DNA of 24,124 nt from Paramacrobiotus richtersi (lineage: Eukaryota; Tardigrada; Eutardigrada; Parachela; Macrobiotidae), in contig JAQGAU010000765.1 in NCBI GenBank assembly GCA_034698045.1, forward strand, positions 1 through 24,124, written 5' to 3'. Each line of letters opens with the position of its first letter. The first letter of the stretch is position 1. Below the pieces are notes generated by a model, which saw nothing but the letters and a program-made list of their open reading frames with translations, did not search any database and was not told the DNA's origin. Positions 9,588 through 19,729 of this stretch are shown here, one piece after another. Both the position numbers and the translations under genes were made by a program.

Positions 9588-11595
9588 TCAGCATGCACGA
9601 ATCATATAAAGAACACTAGTATAAGGAGGCATATTATTATGAGGACCATCACCTCCTTCAAAATTCGTATCCGTGTAATAAGCATACGAACCGCTGGTGG
9701 TATTCGCGAGCGTCCACTCTGAATTAGTATTGTAAGAACCCGCCATCTTTTCTGCTTTGCTCTTGAAACGGACCATGAACCAGCTGCTGTCACCGCCTTG
9801 GTGATTATGACTCGGCATTTCTGATTTGGTCAAGGTGTGGTACTCCTCCCCGCCCTTCCGGCCAAAGTAGTACGCAGAGGATCTGCCCAAGAGAAATCGT
9901 CCAGAAAAGTCCGGAAGAGTGGTTGTAGACAGTACAGAGTATAACTGCGGATAGTCGGAACTGCTGAAATACTGCCCGTTACATTCCAGCCAGCACGATG
10001 GCGGGTTCCTGTTCTGATAAGCCACAACAGATCCAATAGGGAGTTGACTGTTTCCCCTAAGATTTGCAACATCTGCTACCATAGCAGTATATTTGTTGAG
10101 GAGGTTTACGGTGACGGTTTGTAAGGAAGTGATATCATGGATCGCTTGATCCAGTTTTCCAACCCTTGCAGTGCCTGGTGGTCCGGGAAACTGGTCGTAA
10201 TGATCAGATTGCAAGCTGGCAATTGTGCTATAATCTGCTGTACTACTGCTTATTCGCACTTTGATGTGTCCCAGAACCTCTCTATGATGCAGGGTCGTAA
10301 AGTTCACGCAGTGGACTTCCATAGGTCTCACGATAAACCGCTCCCCTTTCCAGAGCAGTTCCTTAGAGCTTCTCGCTGTTTTCATAAGCCGGATGAATGT
10401 TTCTCCAAAGTTTGTTGTTCCATCACCGATTAGCTCACTAATGTTGCCCGGTCTCATGACCAGTTGCGCCCACAGTTTATTTCGGTTGAGCAGATCCATA
10501 AAAACGACAGCCTGACGATCAGGTCGATCTCCTTCGATTCGCCAAAAGACATCCTCCCAGTGGCTGCTCAGATCCGCCGTGGAGCTAATATTGTGGAGAA
10601 GCATCGTGGACACGCGACTGATGAGATAGCGCATTTCACTGTCCTCAACCATTTCCTCCACTTCCACAACGGAGTCGACCGCTTCGCGGACTGTTTCATC
10701 GACCATATCGTAGAAATCATCGAATTTCATACAGGCGAAATGTTCATGTTTCTGACGGGAGGCCACTGCCGTGAATGTTGACGAGGCTCGAAGATGATTC
10801 ACTTTGACAGCTATGGTAGCAGCGCGCCGAGTAATCGACTGACGCAGAGCAAAGGCGATTTCCAGGTGGGAAGCAAACTGATCAGACTTGACCGAGTTAA
10901 CGACATCCGCACACTGGCTTTCCGATGTGCAGCGGATACTTCCGGACACCGTTTCTGGATGACTCCCGATTGGAATCCAGTGTTCTGCGATGCGATGGCC
11001 GTCCCATTGTCCGTGCAGAGAGAAGCGCAGGTGACTGAATGGAATAGCGAGGATTTTTGCCGGTTGGTTGTTAGCTGAGTAGCTGCTTTCACTGAACAAA
11101 ACTGCTTTTAAATAACCATCCAAATCTCCGTCCCACAGCTTGACTTTGAATAAGACGGAATGCAGATTCGTTCTGTTGTTAAAATGAATGGTTGTCGAGC
11201 TTGGTAACAGGAAGCAGGCGGGCTGTAGAAGAAAGGGCCGGTGGAGTCCTTGAAGATTTTGATGCGAATCCCTTGGTATGGAATGGCATCGGATGGGACT
11301 GATAGATCCAATGCTTCTGAAATACCAGAGGTGAGTTTACCAGCGACAGCCCGCTAACTGCAGTTTGCTAATTTGCTTGTACGTTTCTCCTTTTTTATTA
11401 TAGAACATGCAGACTTACGTTGTACTTCGAAGTACATTGTTGCAGTGATACTTACAAAAATCATTTGTTTTCATTTAGATACCAGCAACAAAAACAGCGA
11501 ACGCAATCTACATTTTCAATAAAGGCAGATTAATAAGGTGAGTTACCATTGATTCCGGTTAATGACAATACAATCAAAGCAGCGATGGCGAGCAT
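9588..11595 (-). CDS. Secreted protein with C-terminal phage tail-collar domain
   Basis: Two exons are seen. Exon 1 (11595-11547) encodes a 16-residue signal peptide start, MLAIAALIVLSLTGIN. Its donor G|GTAACT joins in phase to the acceptor TTTCAG at 11317. Exon 2 (11316-9588) is one long exon. About 400 residues of N-terminal sequence match no family I know and contain an acidic helical stretch near 10600-10700. Then come PGPPG, a heptad-like helix (about 10060-10160) and a complete tail-collar domain (about 9590-10050). Its motifs are LPIGSVVAY, CNGQYFSSSDYP, LPDFSGRFLLG, MPSHNHQGG and the terminal NNMPPYTS. In phages this domain trimerises in tail fibres. In animals such domains occur in predicted secreted proteins of unknown role. 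The frame entered from exon 1 gives way near 11220 to the frame of the rest, and the total length is one base short of a multiple of three: a lost base or an assembly error. Confidence 0.88.
9590..10050 (-). other. Phage tail-collar domain
   Basis: All family landmarks are in order: the IGS-V start, CNGQ with DYPQLY, LPDFSGRFLLG, a GG turn (RKGGEE), the MPSHNHQ histidine motif and the C-terminal NNMPPYTSVLYMI strand. It is preceded by a predicted coiled coil, as in trimeric phage fibre proteins. Confidence 0.9.
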
Positions 11596-11698
11596 GTTCA
11601 ACAAGCTGTCAAAGTCGGCGTAAGTATAAAACTTGTCGGCTTCTCCACCGCGCCAACTGAAACGAGTCCAACGAAGTAAAGATCGAGCTCGTCTGGAG

Positions 11699-11704
11699 TT
11701 TATA
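11699..11704 (-). promoter_or_regulatory. Candidate TATA box of the tail-collar gene
   Basis: The minus strand reads ATATAAAC about 104 bases before the proposed start codon (11595-11593). The spacing would allow a 5' leader of roughly 75 bases. This is a single-motif prediction. An in-frame ATG farther upstream (11805) would place a long hydrophilic stretch before the signal peptide and is less likely the start. Confidence 0.3.
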
Positions 11705-12991
11705 TGGTTGTCAAATGCCGTGAAAACAATTTGCATGCCGGGAAAAGCAAGTTTGTACTTGCACCAAAGCAGTCCGAGCAAAATTTTAACAGAATCTGAT
11801 AACACAACTACAGTGCAGACCCTGCCCTTCTTTCATGGAAATATGCGCAACAGCAACGAAAGAAGCAGCGAACAAACTGTAAAAGCAACGGTTCTTTTGG
11901 TCACAAAACGGCAGCGTGTGTTCCGAAGGTGAAAGTGCTACCTGTCACGCGCTGCACATATGCATGAATGTGTATAGTCTTTATCATCATGCAATCTTTT
12001 CGGTGCCGGTGCAATAGTTTGCCGTTCTACTTCTAATTTTCCCGGCTTGGCGACAGTTGTACGAGACATAAAAAATGTTGAACCATGGGTGATACCTTGA
12101 AACTTGAAATCCAGGCGGGCAAGGATTTAGGACTCAACCTCTCAAAAAGGAATTCTCGGAAAATATTCCCCGCATTTTGCCGCAGAAGCTTTGCGGGAAA
12201 CCTTTACTTATTAGATTAGTAGCTGTCATCCTTTTGAATCTGGTGCAGAAACTGAATCCTGAAAACAAAGTCTAAACAAAATAATCACCACATTTCTTGA
12301 GTACTAGACGCAGCGAGTCACTCCGCTGTATTCTACTATCCAGTAGAATCTGTTCAGCGTTATATCGCACTTGCCGTTTATTGATCGTGAATTCGCGGTT
12401 CAAACTCTGTGCTTAATGGCCAATTAAAATTGTTTTAATTGTAGTTAATGTTAGCGTGCGAGCAGTGTCCTTTTGTTCTTATCCACGCCCTCATACGGGC
12501 CAGCGTTTTACTGTTCGTATTTTCACTCAGACCATGCCAGCTGCTTCTCGATGTTCTCAGTTGATCATTTCGCTACGCAGTGCGGTAATTTCTTTTCCAC
12601 CCAGCCCACCCAACGAGCCTTTATGTTCCCTTCTGTTTCAAATAGCTTGTTGCTTCTTCACATTCGGTCAATAAAGGGGGTTTCGGGTGAATCGGAGCCC
12701 TAGCAAGCGCGTGCGGCGACGCCCACGCAAGCTATGGGTGCCCTTTCGGTCACTCGAGCCTCTCGTGCGCCCACTTCCTCCTCCGTCAAAGCGAGTAGCG
12801 GAACATTAATGCCCAGCTTGTATATGCACGAATCTTGTGCACCTCTCAGTGACAGCACGTCAACCTAGCCTTCGGTCATCTTCTTGGCAATATAATTCAA
12901 ACTTCTATTGCTTCAGTGTTGTTCATGGTGTGTTTTGTTGTCTGCTGCGGCTTGTACCAACAAACAATGACTCCCAAGAAAGAGAGGCGAT
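11705..12991. other. No gene recognised
   Basis: No exon chain, domain or RNA gene was recognised on either strand. Open frames at 12456-12703 are unsupported. A GC-rich block around 12690-12800 differs in composition from its surroundings, but its nature is unclear. Confidence 0.45.
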
Positions 12992-13905
12992 ATGACAGCT
13001 AAGCCTACCAGTAGAAAGTACAATTCCAGGGTGCCACCAGAACTTTTGTATTACTGCTGCAGCAACTTACATAGCATAGTATCTAATACTATTCACGCAT
13101 GTGGAAATGTTGAACGAAGCACTGGTGACTGTGGACAGATGGATAACAGAAAATGCCCTACAGCTGGACGAGAAGGAATGCGTAAATGTAATGTTTAGCA
13201 CACCCCATAAGAACAAGAAATGTGAAAATGCAGTGCCGGTGATGCTCGGACAACACAAAATGCAAAGGGCATTGGCTACGAAATACCTGGGGGTTATCCT
13301 GGATAGGAATTTACACTGGACGGAACAATACTCCTCAGTCATCAGAAAGGTTAATATAAGTATAGCCACGATCAACCGAGCGAAGGACGGTCTATGCACG
13401 GGTGACAGAGTAAGTCTGTTCCATGCGTTTGTGGAACCTCACTTGGACTACTGCTCCACGGTCTGGGGAGCGGCGTCCAAAACCCTGAGGGAGAAAGCTT
13501 TTGCAGCGCAGCGCCGTGCCGTACGCGCCATTGCAGATTACGAGGAAATGTCGACAGAGGAATACATGGAGCAACACCATATTCATCCAACCGAGAAACG
13601 ATGGAATTTCCAGGAGGCTGTGTGGTTATGGAAGATTCGCAATGCGGCGGTCAGCCATGTCCCACCCTATCTGAAGGACATCATCGTTTTTCGGCAATCG
13701 GAAAGATGTCTACGGAAAACCGAAAGAATCGAGGCTTGTTGTTTTTCAAAGAATGGTGATGAACTCTTTAACCGACGGCTACGTGTGCTTTTCAGGCGTA
13801 TGCCGACGGAGGTTTGGGATTGTCAGAGAGTCAATCGGACTTCATTAATCCTCGCGAGAGGTTTGTCTGTTTGAAACGGAATAAACAATAAACAATGTCC
13901 GCATT
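12992..13905 (+). mobile_element. 5'-truncated non-LTR retrotransposon (LINE), reverse-transcriptase C-terminal part
   Basis: The frame 13101-13874 encodes the end of a LINE reverse transcriptase of the jockey/CR1 type. It has RWITENALQL (W..N.L block), TKYLGVILDRNLHW (the conserved K-Y-L-G-V block), then EPHLDYCSTVWG and AQRRAVRAI, the usual thumb and C-terminal motifs. Upstream of about 13105 the match continues in another frame (SNTIHACGNVE), with YCCSNLH standing where YADD-type catalytic residues would be. There is therefore a frameshift, and the catalytic aspartates are absent. Fingers, palm, endonuclease and ORF1 are missing. The stop at 13872-13874 is followed by a tail, AATAAACAATAAACAA, typical of a LINE 3' end. 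It is a dead-on-arrival insertion and cannot move itself. Confidence 0.85.
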
Positions 13906-13930
13906 TATAGAACCCGCACATGCGTGGAGC

Positions 13931-13992
13931 TCTTCAAGACAATCACTTCTAGACAATCTTCAAGACAGTCAAGACAAACAAGACAATTCAAG
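13931..13992. repeat. Short tandem repeat, TCAAGACAA-like units
   Basis: About six imperfect copies of a 9-10 base unit built on CAAGACAA lie between the LINE tail and the last exon of the serine protease homologue. Confidence 0.7.
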
Positions 13993-14054
13993 CTCAAACA
14001 TGTCAACGATTTGCTCGAGCTCTGATAGCGTCAGTCCTCACATTCCAAAGCGTA

Positions 14055-15999
14055 TTAACTATCGTTGAAAATGGTCGAAGTGATCCAGTCCAGTGCGTAC
14101 GAGACCTTTGCAAACTGCTGCGGAATCGGTTCAGAGACATTGCATTGCCTGAAAATCGACGAAACTGAAAATTTCATGCAGTTTCTGTCACACACATGGT
14201 AACGCCACGCCCTCGGCTTCCGAATGTGGACTGGTCTGCGTAACCGTCGCACTTACTGGTACAAACGAAAATTGGACATCCCGACCAGCTCCCATCTAGT
14301 TGGATCCCCACTGCTCCGACATACGAATGGAGATCCTTCGTCTTTCCAACAACTACAAGAGATGACAACCGATTACCGCAATGGAGAACCATTCGTTCTA
14401 TGGTCCAGCTGCAATTTATTTATTAACTTGTAGAAGTCACAAAATGGACGACAGGTCCACTTCCTCAAGAAATGAAGTGCTAGCAGTATGGTTCTGTTCA
14501 CGAATTAGCACTCACTCTCCACGGAATGACCAAGACGTAAGCTGTCACATGTGGTTATAAACCATCGCACGGGCGATGCACACGTTCTTGCTACGATGTG
14601 CCCTGTGCAGTGTCTACTGACAATGAGAAGCCTGTTTCGTATGGGTCGTACATCGTGATTATTTTATTCTTTAATGTCCCACTGCTGCACATTCGCTCGG
14701 CCGTACTGAGGCGTACTCTATATACTTGCTGCAGTTGTTAAACTTGTACTGCTTGCCGAACCTTTCTTTTCCCGGGTTCTCCGCACAAAAGACACTTGGC
14801 CGTAAAAATACTGGACGCCCGCAAGTGCAGGGTCCAGCGGAGCACCCATACATTTATTCGGTGCAGCTATCTTCAAGTCGGCCTGTTTCAGTCGAGCGGA
14901 GCCGTACGCAGCAGTTCGTGGATCATCTGAAAGTCCCCAGCCGGTGACGTAGCAAGGGGTATTCAGCGGGCGCTCCACTATCGAAGGCAGGCAAACGGGC
15001 ATGACGTGTTGATTGAAAAATATTTTCTGTAAACAAAATGACTGCAAAGTTCGTTTGAAAACAATACGGCGATAACGTACTGATTTTGTTTTAACAAGAC
15101 AGAAATCATCTGGTCTGTGGTAGGTCTGTCCAGTTGGATAGACCGCAACTTTATCCACCAGATATATGACGGCATTTGGCTCGCGTCGGTTCGAAAGGTC
15201 ATGCTTCCCAACCAGCACAGAAACAGCTGTCTCCCAGCTGTATCAGTACGAAGCATAGTTATTCTTATGTACAGCGGCTCCATCTCAGACTGGACTTACG
15301 GATAGTTTTCTCGCAGAACGTCGCAGCAGGTTGCTCCTGTCAGGATCCATGAGTGATCAATCTATAAGACATAACCAATTTCAGTTTGCACGATTAATCT
15401 GTAACCGGATGAACAGCCGCATCATTATTAATTACGATGGAACCGTTCGCAGGTCACAACTGACTGGACCCAAATCCAGTCAGGATACCGCGCACCGGCT
15501 TAAACCGTCCTGATCGAGAAAAACGTGCAACAGACCCTTTTTCTAAGATCGCTTCAACCGTCCGGAGTGCTAAGAATGCGTCCCGTCGAAATGTTGCCCA
15601 CCCAAGATTTCGGGATTGTACAGTACAAAGTCCCCAAGGAAGAGTATTCTGATGAGATCGAACGCACTTTCAAAAAAGTCACGGATGGGCAAAACTCGCG
15701 CCAGACGAAGTTTTTACTCTTGTATCGGCTTTTAATAATGTTTTACCCGTCTGGACGGTTTCAGCGGTTAAACATGCGCTATTCAAAACACACATAACTA
15801 TCGACTCACGATAGATCCAGAGCAAAGAAGCTTGTGATGATCGGCGAGGAAAGCAACTTGCCAAGGCCAGCTGTGGGGTTTCGCCTAAAAAACAACTCTG
15901 TTGAATTATGCATCAGCAGTGAGGATAATTAGGCTGCAAGTTATATACTTCAATGCCGCCTAGGATTCTTGTTCCTTTAGTACTCGGTAACGGGGACAA
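14055..15999 (-). other. Trypsin-like domain with His to Thr and Ser to Glu replacements
   Basis: Recognisable S1 landmarks in order: R-ILGG, HSWPWQVAF, CSGSI, WILTGATCC (normally WILTAAHCC), VLVGKHDLS, RPDDFCLVK, MPVCLP, CYVTGWG, VFCAENPGKES, CWKDEGSPFVC (normally CQGDSGGPLVC), ELVGMSNF and YALDWI near the stop. Position 189 is Glu, 194 is Asp. The new N-terminal Ile and Asp194 are both kept, so zymogen-style cleavage and refolding could still occur although the charge-relay pair His/Ser is gone. Confidence 0.9.
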
Positions 16000-18252
16000 T
16001 GCAGGAACGCCACAACCTAACGGACAGTGCTCATCCACAGCACCAGGACAATCGGTTTTTCCTGAAATGTTTATGGCATTATAGAAAATTTATTGCTGTA
16101 GAGTGGTAGTGTAAATGTGTTCCTATAAAAATCAAAGTACTCGTATTATCCTTACCATCACACATCATGTCGTCTGTGAAACAAATGTCCTCCATAGGGG
16201 CGCTAACGCAGAATCCAGCCGTGACAGGGCAGTCGGATACTGTAAAGGTCAAGCGCTTTTTCTTGCTGCGATATATACATGAACTCGTTTTTCTTACTCT
16301 TGATACGAAGTCGAAAACCAGCAGCTGGAAAGCTGCTTCCCAACCGGGTTTCCATTGCGATAATCTGCAGATGTACAGTGAAATTGCGCGCATCTTTGCG
16401 AGAAAAGAGTCTAAATGGTCTGACACTATGAGATAAGACACCAGTCGCAATCATCGTATCAAATATCTATACACATTGTCCGTATTAAACGTGCAAGCGC
16501 CCTACAATTAAATCTGTATTCACTTTCTCGCGGTTGCTGTAACTCCTGATCGACAGAAGATACTGTGTACCGTAGCTTTAGTCAAAGATTTACTGTAGTG
16601 CAATGAACTCACGATGAAACCTCCCCGAAGACGCAGTCCAGTCGGGCCGTTTGTCCCCGCGTACATTCGGTATCTGTCGTCGTTATCGCCATCGTAGTAT
16701 TCACTTATACCAAGACCATCCGCACCGCGCAAATTAAGCGGATTCGGGTCTACTGCTAAGTCGAACGATTCCGCGCTGACCTATCACCAATCCATGTTAT
16801 CAACCAGAATAAACACTCAGATCATGAACTGTACATAAAGTGTTTTCTCTGGGACGGCCTCCATATCAAACGACCAACTACACTTTGCTTTTGCCGGATA
16901 GCGTTCCGGAAATCCCGGGCTTTCAATATAGAACTCTGTGACTGTAGCTGAACTGTTCAGCTGGATGTATATGTCGGGACAGTCGAACGGGGCATCCGTT
17001 GTTTGTGGAAGAACCGGTGGCGTTGGTGCTTCCGTTGGGTCGGTAGAAGCCGGTAAGGTAGTGCTCTCGAAATCCAGGCGAAATCCTTGACTGTTTAACG
17101 GAAGACAGTTTGAGCCACTGTCTTAGCGGATGGACATAATAATACCCTCGATGTACACTACTGCCATGCGAACTATGCAGTTCTCCACCATGTATCGGTA
17201 TATCTATTCTGTAACTTTTTTTATCAAAGTAAGGCTAACTTACAACTCCCAAAAGGAATTGGTGCCTGAAATCAAAAACTGTTGTTAGTTACCAAGAACT
17301 GAGCAACATGGTCATAAACGGACGTTAATATTCTTACAGAAACGGATTGTCGCTTCGTTTCCTTCAATCACAATGGGCGGGAAACCATTATCGGAAGCTC
17401 CACAGAATGTTACTGAAAGATACCGTCGTGGATCAGTTGTATTGTCAACTGGGTGAGTTAGTTAAACACAGTTCCTCCATAAACTACTGTACATCGCTTT
17501 TCAAAATTTTAGTACAGTAACCGCTACTCTGCAATCTCACGAAAACTCCTTTACAGTGTGCCCGATGACAAAGTGTCTTAACAAATTTGGGGCGTTCCCG
17601 GTCAGTCGATACAAACAGCGTGACGAAGGCATCTCCACGAAGAAAATCACGACAGAAACTCGCAAGAGGTGTTGCAGATACTGTTGAAAAAAACTACAGA
17701 ATATAAGCATTTCTTGGTGACCCTTACAAGGAGGCGTCTCAAGGCTGTGACATGGATAAGACGACTGAGGATCAGCTACGCTGCTTTTCGGCATTATCGT
17801 TACATAATCAGCATTTCTGCAGGGATAACTAGGACCCCAGGTCTCCAGTTCAAAGCGATCGCGGAACGTCAGCATTATGTTCTAGATATAGACAACAGAC
17901 ACACGTTGTACGTAAAGTCGTCTTGTTATGTCATCTGCTAACACTAGCTCGATGTACTACTAGTCCATTACCATTCCATCTGGGACTTTTATTGTCCATT
18001 GGCATGCAACACTGGATGGATAGGTGAAATTCGGATAGTAACTGTAGTAAGGCGACTCGATCCTACCAGAGTTCGCTTCGATAACGGCCGGGACTTTGCA
18101 ACCATCTGCACAAATCATTAAAAATTTCAAACATTATTACAACAGTACAAGTATCACAACTGAAAAATCAGTCAAGCGAGTAATTTACCTTGAGCTGCTG
18201 TTGAGCATATGCAAACTGTTAAAAAGCAAAAGATGCTTAAAATGGCCCACAT
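14055..18252 (-). CDS. Secreted CUB-CUB-LDLa-trypsin serine protease homologue, catalytically inactive
   Basis: Exons in order: 18252-18189, 18105-17972, 17881-17728, 17680-17555, 17412-17338, 17121-16835, 16780-16621, 16393-16298, 16239-16156, 16061-15949, 15884-15810, 15361-15300, 15237-15081, 15026-14846, 14810-14762, 14352-14257, 14148-14055; phases agree throughout (about 668 residues). The start ATG opens a signal peptide (MWAILSIFCFLTVCICSTAAQ). CUB1 has four cysteines. A Thr/Pro linker leads to CUB2, which keeps only the first cysteine pair. One LDLa module follows (CDG..DCPGAVDEHC), then CGVP and the activation site R-ILGG. In the trypsin domain the AAHC histidine is Thr (GATCC, 15329-15331). 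The Asp remains (RPDDF), and GDSGGP is KDEGSP with Glu for Ser (14337-14339). The order recalls matriptase without SEA or membrane span. Peptidase activity is not expected; a binding or cofactor role, as for other protease homologues, is inference. Borders at 16365-16620 and 14811-14845 are uncertain. Confidence 0.9.
16835..18105 (-). other. CUB domain 1 and Thr/Pro linker, with start of CUB2
   Basis: CUB1 opens DGCKVP, then SGRIESPYY, ACQWTIKVP, LTFRDRFELE, PCRNADYVTI, TFCGAS and QGFRLDF, the normal CUB order with four cysteines. The exon 17680-17555 inserts about 42 residues between the third and fourth cysteines. It is 126 bases long and in phase on both sides, so leaving it out gives a more canonical CUB. 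A linker rich in Thr and Pro (about 16990-17080) leads to CUB2 (DCPDIY, IESPGFPERYP, KCSWSF). Confidence 0.8.
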
Positions 18253-18952
18253 TTCTCAAAATATTGAGTGAACAGTTGTTTAAGCAGAAACTCTGTGTTC
18301 GTCCAGAAAATAAATGCGATGCAGTACAAGAATTATTATCACTTGTTACGCTTTTTGTAGCGGTATCCACAATATCCCTAAGCTCTGGGTTATTGTTCTC
18401 AACGTTTTATTGTTCGCACGTCTTATCGCAGTGTCTGTTCTGTAACAGTAATAAGCTGTAAATGGAAATTGTCATGCTAATAAGCGATACCGTTGTGCGC
18501 AAGAGAAATTAATCTCCTCTCGACAAACAATATGCACTGTGTCTGTAGGATAATATTTCGATTACACAATGCATTGTGCATGCTGCAATTGTCTGCATTA
18601 CAATGGACCCACACGATAGACTGTAAAATCTCCTATATTGTTGGTCTGCTGTTTCTTTCATAAGGCCGAACATCTTGTCCCTTAAACTGCAGTTCCCACT
18701 CGTTTTAATTCAGCCAGTTGACACATAAAAAAGTCCGGTTGTACAGTGTATCAACTGTGCCGGAAAGAACACAATTTACGACTTCCCACGAAAAATCGAT
18801 GGTTAATGCAGAACATCGAAATAAAAACAAAATCGGAGCCAGCAAATGGTTAACAGCGGACTACATTTTCCACAGATCTTCTTAATACCCGCTTCACGAA
18901 CCGCTATTCATCCGTTAATACAAACAAACCAATTCCTAAATTACGTGAACAG
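18253..18952. other. Intergenic spacer between cyclase 3' end and protease-homologue start
   Basis: These 700 bases between two minus-strand genes contain no recognised exon. They must hold the 3' end of the cyclase gene and the promoter of the protease homologue. An ATTAAA on the minus strand near 18703-18708 is a possible poly(A) signal; no TATA box stands out before 18252. Confidence 0.45.
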
Positions 18953-19729
18953 TCACTTTGGCGTTCCATTATATCCGTTTAACCAAAAGGTCTTCATGTC
19001 ATCCTTGCCCTTTACGGAAACAACACCGCGACATTCAGTGTCAAACAACCCCGATTTCCCAATTGAAGACACTGTAAACTGCGACATTTGTGTTCGATTT
19101 GGTTGTCCGGAACTGCACATTCTGGAAGCAGTGTTCACCGTATCCCCAAATCTACGCATCGTGCCAGTTACCACATGTGAATTACTTATCTTGTACACTT
19201 TAACAGAACTCACAGGCAGTATCGCAGTCGTCGGATACCAACAATCCCGGCAGCACACGGTCCTGGAAAATGACTGGTTAGCATAGTTTCATATTCCAGA
19301 CAAGTTCCCATACCCGAATGGATTCCTGATTTAAACTGCAGATTGAATTTCCCGAATAGGATCGGCGTAAACTGTAGAATCCTGATGGCCAGTTCGGCCA
19401 TTACTTGAGCATGGCGAGTTCCGTTTCTCACGGGAAGCCCACCAACTAGCTAAAATCAAAGCACTCACCAACAAGGTACGGGGTTCTGGTGAAAAAAGCT
19501 TACCAAGAAACAACCGTCCACAAACTCAACCTTGTATATTTCATCAGAGAATGAGCTGATCAAACGTCCCACCAACGTTTCCGCCTCGTCAATGACATCG
19601 ATTACAACCGCTGGAGGTTGTAGGCTGACGAGTGTATCAAAGCCGCATATCTGAGCGAACATCACTGTGGCAGACTCGAACAATTCCGCCGATACGGGTT
19701 TCCCGGCACGAAGCTGACTGGCCACCCAT
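18953..19729 (-). other. Guanylyl cyclase catalytic domain lacking both metal aspartates
   Basis: The domain starts RWVASQLRAGKPV. The usual FSDIVGF reads FAQICGF (Gln codon 19651-19653). ETIGDAYM reads EFVDGCFL, putting Gly at the second Asp position (19513-19515). Retained are the guanine-contacting Glu (KVEF) and Cys (RYCLFGDTVN), and the Asn and Arg of NTASRM that hold ribose and the transition state. VKGK is also kept. The pocket could thus bind a nucleotide without turning it over; that is inference. Confidence 0.9.

Noticed and set aside
14174-14392. 72-codon minus-strand frame with several cysteines
   Set aside because: It is an alternative frame over the Glu195 exon; the splice-consistent frame gives the CWKDEGSPFVC motif and family spacing.
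15362-15809. Trypsin-like stretch (YPDWIWVQSVVTC) on the minus strand near 15430-15500
   Set aside because: At first it looked like the N-terminal protease exon, but its junction to the WILTGATCC exon is out of phase. The real exon (15884-15810, SWPWQVAF...CSGSI) joins perfectly, leaving this inside an intron.
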